DNA of 55,406 nt from Ettlia oleoabundans. Taxonomy: Eukaryota; Chlorophyta; Chlorophyceae; Chlamydomonadales. Position 1 is the stretch's first letter; every line of letters begins with the position of its first letter. The DNA is taken from positions 721 through 56,126 of the forward strand of contig JAAMXP010001603.1 in the NCBI GenBank assembly GCA_019693395.1, written 5' to 3'. The notes beneath the pieces are model-generated. The model was not told the origin of the DNA. It ran no database searches and saw only the letters and a program-made list of their open reading frames with translations. Position numbers and translations under genes: made by a program. Positions 23,163-34,840 of this stretch are shown in pieces.

Positions 23163-23288
23163 ATGGCAACACTGCTGAGCACTACCAGGAGAACGGCAAC
23201 TGCACCATGCAGTGTACCGCAACACTCGTGAGCATTATCAGGAAAACGGCAATTGCACTGTGCAATGAATGGCAACAATGGTGATGTG
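23130..23288 (+). repeat. 53-bp tandem repeat of the last coding segment
   Basis: Three copies start at 23130 (TATCAGGACAAC), 23183 (TACCAGGAGAAC) and 23236 (TATCAGGAAAAC). The first holds the last codons and TGA of the small gene; the others lie in the 3' UTR. Unit A has a single copy. As 53 is not a multiple of three, each copy would be read in another frame. Confidence 0.85.
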
Positions 23289-23450
23289 CGTGACTTTGTA
23301 TAAAACAACGGCTCCATCTTTCTAACATTAGTATATCACCAGGATGCACTGGTTGGTACTAAAACAGGAATGGCTAAACACCGGCATGCCATATCGGTGG
23401 TGCCCTCCTTCAACACTCGTGCCATGCTTATAACTACGTCGCAAGCCTTC

Positions 23451-23455
23451 TGTAA
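23451..23455 (+). promoter_or_regulatory. Poly(A) signal TGTAA
   Basis: Same context (TGTAACAACCA) as at 17640, here 289 bases after the stop of the unit B small gene. Confidence 0.5.
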
Positions 23456-26400
23456 CAACCACTGATGATAGTAAGGGGAATAACACGAAGCAACAGCTGT
23501 CACGTCAGATTCCACGTCAGCTGCCGACTCGGTCTGCGGGGCAAGGTACATCAGCTAGTTGTAGCAGTATAACTGCATCCAGGCAAAACAACGTGTTTAA
23601 TATTGGGTATAACGTGTTTAATATTGGGCAGGGAACGACATTGTAACATGTATGCACAAGAATGGTACCAAAACTATTCTTGCGTGTAAGGCAAAGTGGG
23701 AGCAGCAGTCACCGCAGGCGGCTTTTCCTCCACAAAAGAGATGCAAAGAAGGACGGGGGACCATCTGCGCGTTCAGCATTTTCAGTTTGTAAAGCATTCT
23801 CATCACAATGGACTGCCAGCCCATCATCCACTAGGCCGCTAACGTGTGGCAGCTTAGGGCAAGGGCATAAGAGTTGCACACGTTACCTGCAGCGACGGTT
23901 GAGCTGGCTGAGTCCCGCTTCACCAGCCGATCATCATACTGCAGTGAGCAGCATCAACACAGCTGGGTGGCCAAAGCGCACCTGGATGTGAAGGGGGTCT
24001 CAGGTGCAAGACCGAGTGTAGGCGGCAGGTGCCAACACCTCCTCCTTGGATAGGGGTGGGGTGGGGGGGCGCTGGGCACGCTGCAAATATGTGAAGCCAG
24101 ATGAGAATGGTGCGTGCCAGGTCAGCTTGAACCATGCTGCACAGGCCGTATGCCCTTAGCAGCCGTCGCTGCCGCCAACACGCACTCCCGCTGGCTGTTG
24201 GCTTCTGGCCAGGCTGGCACAGGTGGCCATGCAGACACATGCGAGCACAGGTCACTCAGCAGCTCACCGCAGGCTGGTTGGCTTTCAATACAGCCAGGTC
24301 CGGCAGGTACGACTAACTCATATTCTTCCTGAAGCCGCTCAGTTGTACGGCACACAACGCGCTCAAGCCACTGACTGCTGCTTGTGACTGAGCCTGCTAT
24401 AGAGCAAGCTGCGCCAGCAGCAGCTGCTGCTGCCGTGCTTCTCCCCCTTGCCTCAGGACGTCCCCGCCAGAGCTTGCTCAAGCAAGGCTCACTCGCAGGT
24501 TCTGAGCCTGGCCCAGACTATTGCTCCGGCTGCTGTGAGTCGGGCAGGTCCTCTGGAGCGCGTTAAACGGGCAGCGATGTCGCTCATCTGCCAGCTTCCT
24601 CTCGGCTGCTCAGGGTATAGAGGGGACAGCGACTGGGGCAGCATGAGTAACCGAAACCCACCGCAGCAATAACGAATGAGGGCACCTGCTGACGCTACAA
24701 GCGGCAAGCTACAAGCGGCAGCCATTTGGTTTATCTGCTGTGCACATGATGTCGTCTGCCGCCTGCAACTCGGGGAGAAGAAGAGAGCGATAGCATCAAA
24801 GGGTGGGTGGCGCGAACATTGCGGGGCGGCACAAGGGAAGCATGGAGGAGATTGCGGTGCCGTAAATGGCAATTAATTCACGCGCAGAGGTAGATCATGA
24901 AATCAGGGGAGGCTAAAGAGGGCAAGGCACAGGTGGGTAGACATGTAGGAGGCACACAGCATGCAGGGCGGCAACCCAACAGCTGGCACCCTCCTTATAG
25001 GCATCATCCGTTTTCATCACACGCCCCACATACGCCCCTTACACGTCGCCGCTGTCCAGATGCGGGCGGTCAGCTGGCAGCGAGTTCAGGCTCCGGGCCA
25101 GAAAGATGTGGCGGTGGCAGCAGCCTGTGGGGAATAGAAAAAATAGTTCTGCATCTCTTATCAGTACCACACCTTAAAATGCGCGCTGTCACATGCTGCA
25201 GGCTGGCAATGCTGTGAGACACACGCATAGCATGCATTAACAGGGCGACTAACACGCAGTGAGCACACACTCCAGGAAGCGGGGAGGCATTTGGCACCGC
25301 TCCATCCAAGCCTCTAATCCTAAAACATTCAGGCACAACCGAACCATCCCCTTGCAACCACAAAGGGCCCAAACTCCAGCCCCCCACTGTGCTACTCCCT
25401 CAGAATAATGTCGGCAGCTGGGTTGTTACTGCCTGTGTGTTGCACATCGAACCCCTGCAGTGCTGCAGCCACATCAGCTACAGGCTGAAGCTGCTGGATC
25501 TCCCCAGGCGGCTCAGAATGCCTCAATCTCATGTGACCCGCTGGTCTCCTCTTGGTGCTCGGTTCGACGGCCGGCCGGGGTGCTGGCCATGCTATCTCCT
25601 GCCCCAACCTCGCTGCCACCTTGCTGCGGCTCCGATGCCGCCGAGGGAGCAGCAGAGCACCCGCCTCCCATGTTGCCGCTGCTGTACGTGGCAGTGGCAG
25701 CGCGGCGCCGCCGCTTCTGTCTTAGGGGGCTGACCCTCAGTTTGTCCTGCTAAATCCACGTCTGCCCCACTGGCATCTTGCTGCCCTTTTGCTGCAGCAG
25801 CGAGGCCACCAATGGCCGCAGAGACTGCTGCTGGTTCACTTAACTGTGCTGCTGCGCTCTGCAGCGGCCACTTTCGCTGCCGCTTACGCTGCTTTTGAAG
25901 CTGCTCTTGATGCTGCTCCTGCTGCTTCGCCCTCGCCTTCTGCTGCGTCCACAACCCCTGATGCTGTTGTGTTGCATGCTCATCCTGCTGCTTCTGCGCC
26001 TCCTCTAGCTGCTGTTGCTCCTCTTCAAGCTGCCCCGCCGTCCGCTTCTTTTCCAACCTGCGCCGCCTCTTGGCTTCAAGCTGCCGCTCAACCTCATCTG
26101 CCTGCTTCCGACGTTGCAGACTACCACACACCTGCTTCTCTTGTTGGTTCTCGTGCAGACCTAGAGGGCCACTGACTGGCGCTGACATCAGCGGCAAACG
26201 GGAAAGCTGCCGCCGCAGCAGCTGTCAGCCACGGTGGTGGCACCGCGGCGCCCAAATGATGAATGGGTCAGGCTGCAGACCCCAGGTCCCCATTAGGTCA
26301 CCAGGATCTGTACACCCACGTCTGCAGGAAAACATGGACACAATACTCTGGGGCTCGGGGGAACACTGCTACAGACGCTGGTGACGCTTAACACGGGCCT

Positions 26401-26760
26401 AGCTCCGCCGCCGCCCTCGGGGCGAACAGTCCAAGACCAACGCAAGAACATCGCAGGCATCAGACTGCCACGCATGAGCTTCGTGTACAACGGTGAACCT
26501 TACGCAAGTTTGCTGGGAGCCGATAGCCCGCGCAACCTTCAACTGTCGTTTAGCAGCAGGCTCCCGGTACTTGTAGAACGCTGAGTTTGCTCGCGGATGT
26601 CAATACAGCCGCAATGAAACGGCGAGCATGGGCGGATGGGTGCGAAGGGGGTTCCGAGCCACCCCAGCATGCCCGCTGCCGCCCGCTTGCATGCCGCCGC
26701 TGCCAAAGGGCCTCGAGGGAGCCAAGTACACATATGTCAGCAGGCAAGCGGGGCTGCAAA
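23456..26760. repeat. Tandem segmental repeat, unit C (truncated)
   Basis: Follows unit B and repeats its order from the terminal minus-strand exons to the Gln-rich coiled coil and the conserved GGGCG(G/A)ACAGTCCAA-type segment (26416 onward). Similarity fades near 26.7 kb; no small Cys/His gene follows. A 21-bp unit AACGTGTTTAATATTGGGTAT is duplicated at 23590-23628. Confidence 0.65.
23618..26197 (-). pseudogene. Unit C copy of the SET-type gene, decayed
   Basis: The coiled-coil frame 26197-25592 is open (RRKQADEVERQLEAKRRRRL, then Gln-rich) and longer than in unit B. The SET-start exon near 25120-24980 has a frameshift after LLPPPH and a TAA in place of the Leu codon of GDVLGAY. The exon near 24350-24270 is open (ERLQEEYELVVPAGPGCIES, donor GTGAGC) where unit B has stops. 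The next reads GLCSMVQADLARTILIWL. The terminal frame (LVDDGLAVHCDE...) shifts near 23720. The lesions differ from those of units A and B. Confidence 0.55.
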
Positions 26761-27319
26761 TATGTGGGTTGGGTGAGTGACTTATGCTTGCTTCAGTGTT
26801 TGTCTTGGCTTCAGGCGGCTGTCGTCGGGAGTCGGCACTGGGCCATTTGGCACCCGCAAAGCAGAGATTTGTCAATGCAGGCTGTTTATCCTAAGCCGCC
26901 AAACGAGCCGGTGTTGTACATTGGCAGAGATCCAGATTGTTGTCTCTATAAGGCATGTGAATGCGTTGGACACTGCCGTACTACCACCAAGGGCCTGCTC
27001 AGGGCACCCAGCGGGGCCCAGCGGGCGGCGGTGCGCAGGCCAACTAGGCCTAGAGGTGCGCTCGGTGCTGTTTCCCTTAGCAGCAACATTGAGATATCTT
27101 TGGCTTGCCAGTTTTCTCGTCACCCGGCCCGTTTCAGTGCCCGGCGTTGCGTCTGGGAGCCCAGCTGCGGAATGGCACGTTTGTGCCCTGTGCTTTACAT
27201 ATTAGACATCTAATTGACAGCGGTTTACAGCATTCGCCCTCGGTAACCGGGCGAACCGTAGGAGAGGAGAACCTGCATTTCCCTCCTCTTCCCGCGCTCT
27301 CACCGCGCTGCGCATAGAC
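26761..27319. other. Between unit C and the membrane protein gene, no supported gene
   Basis: Several plus-strand frames of 70-140 codons exist, one with a hydrophobic LRYLWLASFLVTRP, but none has a consistent splice model. Likely promoter and 5' UTR of the gene starting at 27320, or relic sequence. Confidence 0.4.
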
Positions 27320-29287
27320 ATGATAGACGCCTTGCACAGCTGGATCAACGACCCAGCGCGCATGTGAGCTTGCGCGCACTCTGCGCGCTGGGGGTCGTGT
27401 TGCTACTTTGCCGCCCAGTTGGTGCCGCCGGCTGTCGTCCCAGGGGCTTGCGCCTGCTGGAGTCGGGTTTTGCTGTTTCCATTGGCCATCTGCACATGCC
27501 TTGCAGAGCACACCACCGGGAGTATCGACATGAGGCTGTAGCTGGCTGGTGGCTTGCCACGGGCATTTACACAGTTATACTGCTAGTCAAAGTCGCTTGG
27601 CAGGAGCGCCTCCCACGTAAGTGGGCTAGGCTGCTCTTCAAGCCTACATAGCTACAAAACAAGAAAAGCAGTAGCAATGCAGTGTTTGCAAGCAGGTGCC
27701 ACTGTTTTGCTGCAGTTCTTGGCAGTCTTGCTGCGGCGCACTGCCCACGCCTACCCTGCACATGCTGCTCTTGCACCTACACCGTTACCCTGTCCTCCCA
27801 TGTGCAGTGCTGGCCCTGCAGTGCAGCAGCCACGTTGTGCTGGCCCAGGGTATGCTGCTGCTACTGAAGCTACGCCCGGATGTACATGATAAATACCGAG
27901 AGTTCATCATATCGACTGGGGGAGCGCACCACACCTGGATGATGCTGCGCCTGGGTGAGTGCCACACTGCTGGTGTGCTGCTTGGCGGCGTCTGCAACTG
28001 ATCGTGCACGACATATGATCGTGTTTGTTGCAGATTCGAGTTTATGGCAGGTGTCCGCCATCCGCCAAGCGACAACTTTTACAGTGGCCTCTGTGTATCC
28101 CATGCTTTCTGGCGCTGGCGCCCTCCGTTGAGTTGTCAGGTTGCTCTGCCGCCCTTAGCCCCACATGCTGCCACCCCATGTGCAGTGTTAGGCGGCGGTT
28201 TCAACCTGTTCCAGTACCACGGCGGATCTACGCTGCGCCTGCTGTGCCTGCTTTGCCTGTGCAACCCCTCGGCATGGATCGCGTTCTACGAGATCTACAG
28301 CCATCTGCCGCTCAACTACTTGACATGGGCCCTCCCCGTGCTCGCATTGCAGCCGGTGAATGACAATTTGTTTGGCTGGCTGCTGTTTGTTGGCCTACCA
28401 AGCTGCATGGATGGACATCACAGCCTTGTGGCTTGTGGTCGGTGGGACATGCTGGGGTGCATGGACTCACCCTTTCACACATGCTATACAGCCAGGTGGC
28501 GGGGCTCTGTGAGCTTTGCTGCTCACCATGTCTGCTGCACCGCCCCTGGGGGCTGCTGCTCACTTCTCAATGGGGGACTTCCTTGCGGTGGGCAAATGCT
28601 TGCGTGCTCCTGCCTTCCCGCTCGCTAACCTGCTTGTCTGCATGCTTGCCTTGCCTGCCTGGATGCAGCTGCTGAAGGGCAACCGCCTGTGCCTGAAGCT
28701 GTTGGAGGAGCCTGGCATACAGAAGCCGCTGCAGCTGCTCTACGGATGGTTGGGCATGGCGCAGTGAGTGGCAGGCTGCTTGCAGTCAACAACTCGTTTG
28801 CGGCTGGAGGACTGGCAACGGTCCCTGCCGATGCTGTAGTGATGACTTACAGCCGGTGATTGGAAAGTCGTATTCACCTGCTGCACTATCCCCGATGCCC
28901 TTTGACCGGTGCCCTTTGATCTTGTAGCCATTCTGCCTCCCGACCCCGCCCCCCTGCTGCAGCGGTGTGTCAATCTTGGATCCTTCCTTGGCAGCACGCG
29001 GCAACCACGATTCCCACTTCCAGTGCTTGGTCATCAACTCCTGGAGCATCGTGGTGGTCGCTGTGCTGCTCACCCTAAACGTGCTGACTTTTCTGCGGCG
29101 GCAGGAGCGCATGCGTCGCATCAGGCGGCAGGCGGACCTGTCGGAGCAGCAGCGGCAGCGGCGGCTGATTGATGAGCAGCAGGCCTCAGGCCCCCTGCTG
29201 CTGCAGTTCTACCTGTCAAGCTGCCTGGTGTGGGCGGTTTGCATTCACCTGGTGCCTATCGTGTACGGTAGTAGCTCCTCGTCGTGA
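27320..29287 (+). CDS. Predicted multi-pass membrane protein of unknown function
   Basis: Six exons: 27320-27363, 27444-27616, 27808-27954, 28186-28355, 28669-28763 and 28963-29287 (TGA). All five junction phases agree, giving 317 residues starting MIDALHSWINDPARMGLRLL. Hydrophobic segments: WWLATGIYTVILLVKVAW (exon 2), VVLAQGMLLLLKL (exon 3), LRLLCLLCLCNPSAWIAF and YLTWALPVLAL (exon 4), WSIVVVAVLLTLNVLTFL and LLQFYLSSCLVWAVCIHLV (exon 6). The last two are separated by a charged helix RRQERMRRIRRQADLSEQQR. There is no cleavable signal peptide, so about six membrane spans are likely. The intron between exons 4 and 5 is long (313 bases) and could hide one more exon. I do not recognise a family. 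Confidence 0.7.
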
Positions 29288-29583
29288 CTTCATTCATCGT
29301 CCAAATCTTATTGCTCTTCTCAACGAGCGAGCCACTTCCATGGCCGTGCATTGCACCATTGCCATGGTCTGGTACTTGCCGCCCGTACCCAAACCTCCGT
29401 CCATGTGGAGGGCAAATTTTCGCAATATGCTTGTTTCCGTGAGTTTTAATTGACAGGGAGAACTTTTACAATAAGATCAACTGGCTTGTCAGGTAGGCCG
29501 CTTGCCGCCATGCGCGAGTTGCCAGCTGGGCCCCGACTTGAACATTTACTCGCTGCATCTCGTAGCCAGTTCTGCGTTTCAAC

Positions 29584-32500
29584 ATGGCTCCCCCTGGCGT
29601 TGAAGGGCCATGGGCTGATGCAGCCACTGCTCTTGAAGCCCTCGCCTTCACCTTCAAGCGTCTCGCTACGGACACCAATGCGTCCTTGGGTAATACAATG
29701 CGTACGTGTGAGGCGCTGGAACGTCTTGAAGGGTTGGAGGGCAAGCCGACTCCCGAAATCATGAGGCAAGTGCTGCGACCGGCTCTGTGTCGCTCTCTGT
29801 CGCGCAAGCAATAACAAGGCGTGTTTTTCAATGGCCTGACAGCACCCCATCAAATGCCTGCGCCGCTGTTGCAGGGCGGCCATCGACGCCGCATCCTCTG
29901 TGGTGACGTTTGGCGGTGCTGTCGTGAAAGCGGCTCCTGTTGCGCCAGCTGAAACAGCGCAACGTTTAGGGGTCAGGCCTGCTGGTGGAAGCTTTCTGTT
30001 AGCATTTGGCCAGGAGTCCCTGTTGCAAGGATTGGCGGTGGCCTGCCGCCTCTCTGCCTGGTTATGCTCGCTGATGCTACAGATCGACATGGAACTTAGC
30101 ACAGCAGATGGCTACCGCCTGTGTGCTTCAGGAAGCGTAGCCGTCACCATCGTGCCCACCATCTTGAAACAGCATTGGGAGCAAGCAGTTGCATCGCAGC
30201 TGAATATGGGCGTCATTGCCCCTGCCATGGCAGAGCAAGCGTGGCCGCAGTTTTGGGAGCGAGCTCGCCCCTGCATGCACCATGCTGCTGCGGTGGCAAC
30301 GGTGCTGGTCAGACCCCACTCTCAGCATCAATTGCTCAAACAGCTGTCCGCAGGCAAGTGGGCTAATCGCACTGCTGTCCTTGCCGCTCTTCCGATGCAA
30401 GGCATGAGCGGTGTGCGGCATGTGGGGCTGGAACAACCCTCAAGTCTTCCAGCTCTCGCTCGTCTTATCACGATCCATCAAGCACCATCTTGTGGCTACT
30501 ATTGCCTGGCTGCCTGGCTGCCTGCCGCTTAGAGAGGTATCATGTTTATTTGCTTTGCAGCATATGTCCATCTGTCTCGTCTGCAAGCACCTCTGCAGGT
30601 CAACGGTCAAGCCAGAGGTGGTGGTGCGCTTTGTTAATGTGATGGCCACCACACTGGAAAGTTTGCAGCGCCACAATGGCGCCCCCAGGGGCAACACTGA
30701 AGGTGAGTGGGGTGTTGGTGCAAATGTGAACATGGCAATTGCACAGAGCGTAGCACATATGCACGCTGCGCAAGCGGGTGATCCACTGCACGGGTACAAG
30801 TTGCCTGGTCTTAGCCTGGCTCGTGCATCGCAACAGTTATTGCCAGTGGTGCTGTAGGTCCCTGTCCTCACACCTTCCCTCGCTTTCCTCCTGCCCCGTT
30901 GCATGCTGCTATACTGCAGGGCACAGCTTGCGGAAGCCTCCCTGGCCCGCCTGCCTGGAGCTGTTTGCTGCCGCCCTCCACCCTGACAGCACGGTGGAAC
31001 CAGCAGGATGGAGACAGGAGGGAGAAGATGTGGAGGAGAATCCTGAGGATGCGGCACTCATGTCAGACAGGGAGCAACTGCAGGACCAGCTGCTGGCACA
31101 GCCCGATCTCTCTGCCACCCTGGCTCAGCTAGCTGCAGGTGAGGCCTGCTTGAGGCTTGTGGTCAGCCCATGCTTGCCCAGCTGCCTGCCTGCCCACCTG
31201 CTTGTCTGTCTCCCCGCCTGCCTGCCCCCCTGCCTGCCTCGGAAGCTTCAGAGGGGGTACCTATACGCACGGCGCGTAGCCCACCCATCTAGCCACTTCC
31301 ATCCCCTTTCTGCAGGCTATATTGGAGCCGAGATGGATGCTCCGGGCACCGCTGCGGGCGCTTGCAGCCTGTGCCATGCAGCCACCATCCTTTGCAACCT
31401 GCGGCTGGAAGACATGGTCACGTGGGTGCTGAGGGAGCATGGCACTAGTGCTGAGGGCAGCGGGGAGGGCAGCAGCGCTGCTGGGCAGCCGCCGCTGATT
31501 GCTGCCATGGTGCGGCGGCTCGGTGCTGAGCTGGCACAGCAAGAGCGACAGCACCAGCGGGCACAGCAGCAGGGGCAGGGTGGGGAAATCGATCTGACGG
31601 GTGCGATATACATGCACCTCCTCTCTCAGTTGGCAACTGACCTGCTGCTGTCAGTTTACGAGGTTGCAGCAGATCCCCAGCAACAACAGAGTGCCGACAT
31701 GCAGGCACCAGGGCTGGGGGCAGGTGACCAGCAGCGGCTGCGGCAGGAACAGCGGGGGCCAGGGATACGCCGGGTGCGGGTGCGGCGGAGGCGGGATCAA
31801 AGGGACCGGGTGCAGCGGGAGATGCTGGGACATCTGCTGCGGCTGCTGCCAACGCTGGCACGAGTTGAAGCGGTGACATCCAATGTCCTGATGACTGTGG
31901 TGGAGGTTGGGGGGGCAGTGCTGGTGGCTACTGCGGAGCCTGAGAAGCGAGCGCAGTTTGCGGCGATGCGGCGCTCTATGCGGTGCCTCAATTCCCTGGC
32001 GTGCTGGCTTTACGCCTCAGGCGTCGTGGCACAGCTGCGGCGGTGGCATCAGCACCTTGCGGTGCAGCAGACAGCGACGGCGCTGCTGGTCACGTGTCGG
32101 CGCCGCTTACTGCCACAGGGGCTCACGAGCATGGACCAGGATGTGCCTTCCTGGCCCGCACTTGATGCCGCTAGAGACTCTCAGCTCTCCAACTGTGGCA
32201 GCATGCTGGCAATCCTGCTGGCTGAGTGTTGCCCTCGGGGCACAGGGTCCCCAGCTGAGCAGGGCCGGTTGCAGCCTGGGTCAGAAGAGGCGCGGTCGGC
32301 GGCGCAGGCCAGCCTTACCCTGGCGAGGCAGCTGGCCACACCCACGCTGCTGCTGCTGCAGAAGCAGGAGCGCGAGGCTGCACAACCAACAGAGCCCGGT
32401 GCCACGCAGCAGCGGCAGCAAGGGGAAGCAGCGGCGGCTGTGGTGGCGGGGGGGCTAAATGAAGACAGGGACTTGCAGCAGGTGCCAGAGGCCAAGGCTG

Positions 32501-34637
32501 CCGTCCTGTTGACTGCCGCCGTGAGAACTTTGTTTTACTTCTACGAACTGCTGCAACCTGAGGGTGCCCCAGAACTGCAAGCTGGTCCCTCTTCCCAGTG
32601 AGTCGCTGCACATCGGCGCTGCCGCTGGCTGCTCACAGCTGCTGCCTGCATCACTGGCACAGCCTTCTGCACTGGGAATCCTATTGGGTGTTATTTACCT
32701 GCTGTGTTCTCTGCCACAGTGGTTACTTGTGTAATCTGGCTGGGATTGGAGTGGATCCCTGCTGGTGTCGAACCTTTCACATGCCAGCAGCCCTCGCCGC
32801 CTTTCCGCCTCATGTTGCTGCATGCCCCAGGCTCACCCTCTATATGCGACCTCTTAGCAACAAAGTAGCTGGCCCGTGCTTAAGCAGGCCCCTGCTGTGC
32901 TACCAAGCCCCTGAGCATAAGTATGACTGACGGCCTCACATGTACTTCCCTGGCCGACATGTGTGCCTCCCCCCCCCTCTTTGCTGAACAGGCCCCCGCT
33001 GGCAGTGGAGCTTCTGGAGCTGGCACAGGCAGCTGCCACCCTGCTGCGCATGCTGAGCCCCCGCTGCACCCAACTAGCTCCAAACAGCAACCATGCACTC
33101 GCTGTGGTGTTGGGCTGCAACAGGCCTCATGCGCTGGCCGAACTGCACATCCTGTCTGCCGCCAGCGAACACCGTGCCGCCCTCGTTGCAGTCAGTGAGG
33201 TGGCGGCAGGAGCGATGCGGCTGGCGGCGGTGTGGCGGTGTGGCCGGTGGTTGGATCCATCCCCTGTATGTCTGCTCCTGGCTGGGTGAAGGTTGGTGAC
33301 TGCCCCACAGGAGATCGCACACATGCACAGGAGGCGGGTTTGTGTTGCGCGTGCCCCTAGTTTGCGGGCCTGTCCTTGTTTCAGCTGCACCAGTCGAGAG
33401 AGGCAAAGCCTCACGGATCTAACTGGTGTACGCTTGGTTGTGTCACCTTGCCCATCATCCCATCAGCTGGTCTCGACAGTATCACCCCCAACCTGACACC
33501 CATGCCTGCCCAACAGCCCACGTGCCTTGGTGCAGGATACGAAGCTGTACCGCCCCTTCCTGTCTCTCTGTACCGCGATGGCTGGCATATCTCGGACGTA
33601 CCCATGTTAAGTGGCAGCACTAGTGGGGGAAAAGCATGCGGATACTGTTCTGGTGCTTGGTAAAGAAAGTCTACATACCAGATCCATCAATCCCTCATGT
33701 GTCCCCCCCGGTTACACACACGCGCGCCTTCCTCCCCCTATCGCCCACCTCCACCCACCCCGCACCCGCGTCCACCCTGCCCATCCACCGTGTGTGCAGG
33801 GCGTGCTGCCAGTTGGAGGCGAGGGGAGCACTGCAGCCCGCTCTGCAGCTGGTCACAAGTGCTGGGGAGTGGCCTGCTGATCTACTGGATCCTCAGCTCC
33901 AACCCAACCCTCTTTGGCGTGCACAGGTAGCTGTGTTCGGCAGCAGCGCCGTGGTTGTTGCTATTGGAATCAGGCTGATGATTCTGCTGTGGGAAGCAGT
34001 TTGACACAGTCTAAGTTCTGAAAGACAGTTTTGCAAAGATAGTCATTTTTCGTTAAAGCTTCTGGTTGGCTGCTTGCAGCTGGACTTGATCTGCATCCTC
34101 ACAGCAGCAGATTGGTTGGCAAGGAATGCCAGCGGCAGCCCTGCCGACGCATCAGCCGACTATGCCACCGGCGATCTTGATGAGGAGTTGGAGGCTGTGG
34201 TGCAGCAGATGGCGGGTGCAGGGTTGCACACAGGCACAGCGAGCTCCACTGGTATTGATGACCCTGCCTTGAATCCGCAGCAGAGGCTCGAACAGCTGGC
34301 GGCAAGCGTGCTGCCTGCGCTGCGGGTAGCTGCTGCCGGCCAGCTTCACCGCCGCTCCACGACAATGGTGTTGGCTTCAATACAACGCACACTGACGATA
34401 ATGGGCCGCAAGTGCGCCCACTTGGGCTGCACGAATGCCGGCCTGCTGCTGCGGCTTGAGGCGCGCTCAAATGGCGGCGGCGGCGGTGGTGGCGGCAAGT
34501 CGCGCAAGTGCAGCAGGTGCCAGGTTGTGAGGTACTGCAGCGAGGCGTGCAGGGATGCCGATTGGAGGCTGCATAGGAAGGGGTGCAAGTGGATTGCTGA
34601 GCAGATGGCTAACCCGTCTGATGAAGAGGAAAGCTAG
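29584..34637 (+). CDS. MYND-finger protein, paralogue 1 (intact)
   Basis: Eight exons: 29584-29765, 29875-30357, 30599-30702, 30920-31138, 31316-32597, 32992-33285 (or 33246), 33800-33926 and 34080-34637 (TAG). Phases close throughout and give about 1,080 residues. The first intron must use a GC donor (AG|GCAAGT). The N-terminal thousand residues are helical, Leu/Ala-rich with Gln-rich loops, such as WERARPCMHHAAAVATVLVR and LLRLLPTLARVEAVTSNVLM. The last 50 residues carry a MYND zinc finger: KCAHLGC in front, then RKCSRCQVVRYCSEACRDAD followed by W..H...C. MYND fingers bind short proline-rich peptides, often in chromatin or protein-quality contexts. No SET or other catalytic domain is visible. 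A tandem paralogue follows at once; such MYND families are expanded in chlorophytes (from memory). Confidence 0.8.
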
Positions 34638-34743
34638 GCGGGCGGCAGTTGCGCCGTTCCCATGCGGGGGCTGGGATGTGTAGTGGCAGGGAACCCTGAA
34701 TTCTACCACAATGCACGCAAAAATTTCTGTAGTTCAACACAAC

Positions 34744-34751
34744 TATTTAAA
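34744..34751 (+). promoter_or_regulatory. Candidate TATA box of MYND paralogue 2
   Basis: TATTTAAA about 90 bases upstream of the first usable ATG (34841) in a short AT-rich stretch between the two MYND genes. Confidence 0.35.
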
Positions 34752-34840
34752 CAAACTTGTGGTTCTTTTCTGTTGACAGCTTGCTCCCAGCACCTTAAGC
34801 CCTGACAGTGGCTGGCGCTGCACAGCTCGCTGCGCTATGA

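Larger units (their letters stand above)
17645..23455. repeat. Tandem segmental repeat, unit B
   Basis: The sequence after the first small gene (from GTAACAACCA, 17641) resembles the sequence after the second (from 23452). The whole order in between (terminal minus-strand exons, SET fragment, Gln-rich coiled coil, small plus-strand gene) repeats that of unit A (about 9-17.6 kb). Divergence is uneven, from about 99% down to patchy similarity. Confidence 0.75.
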
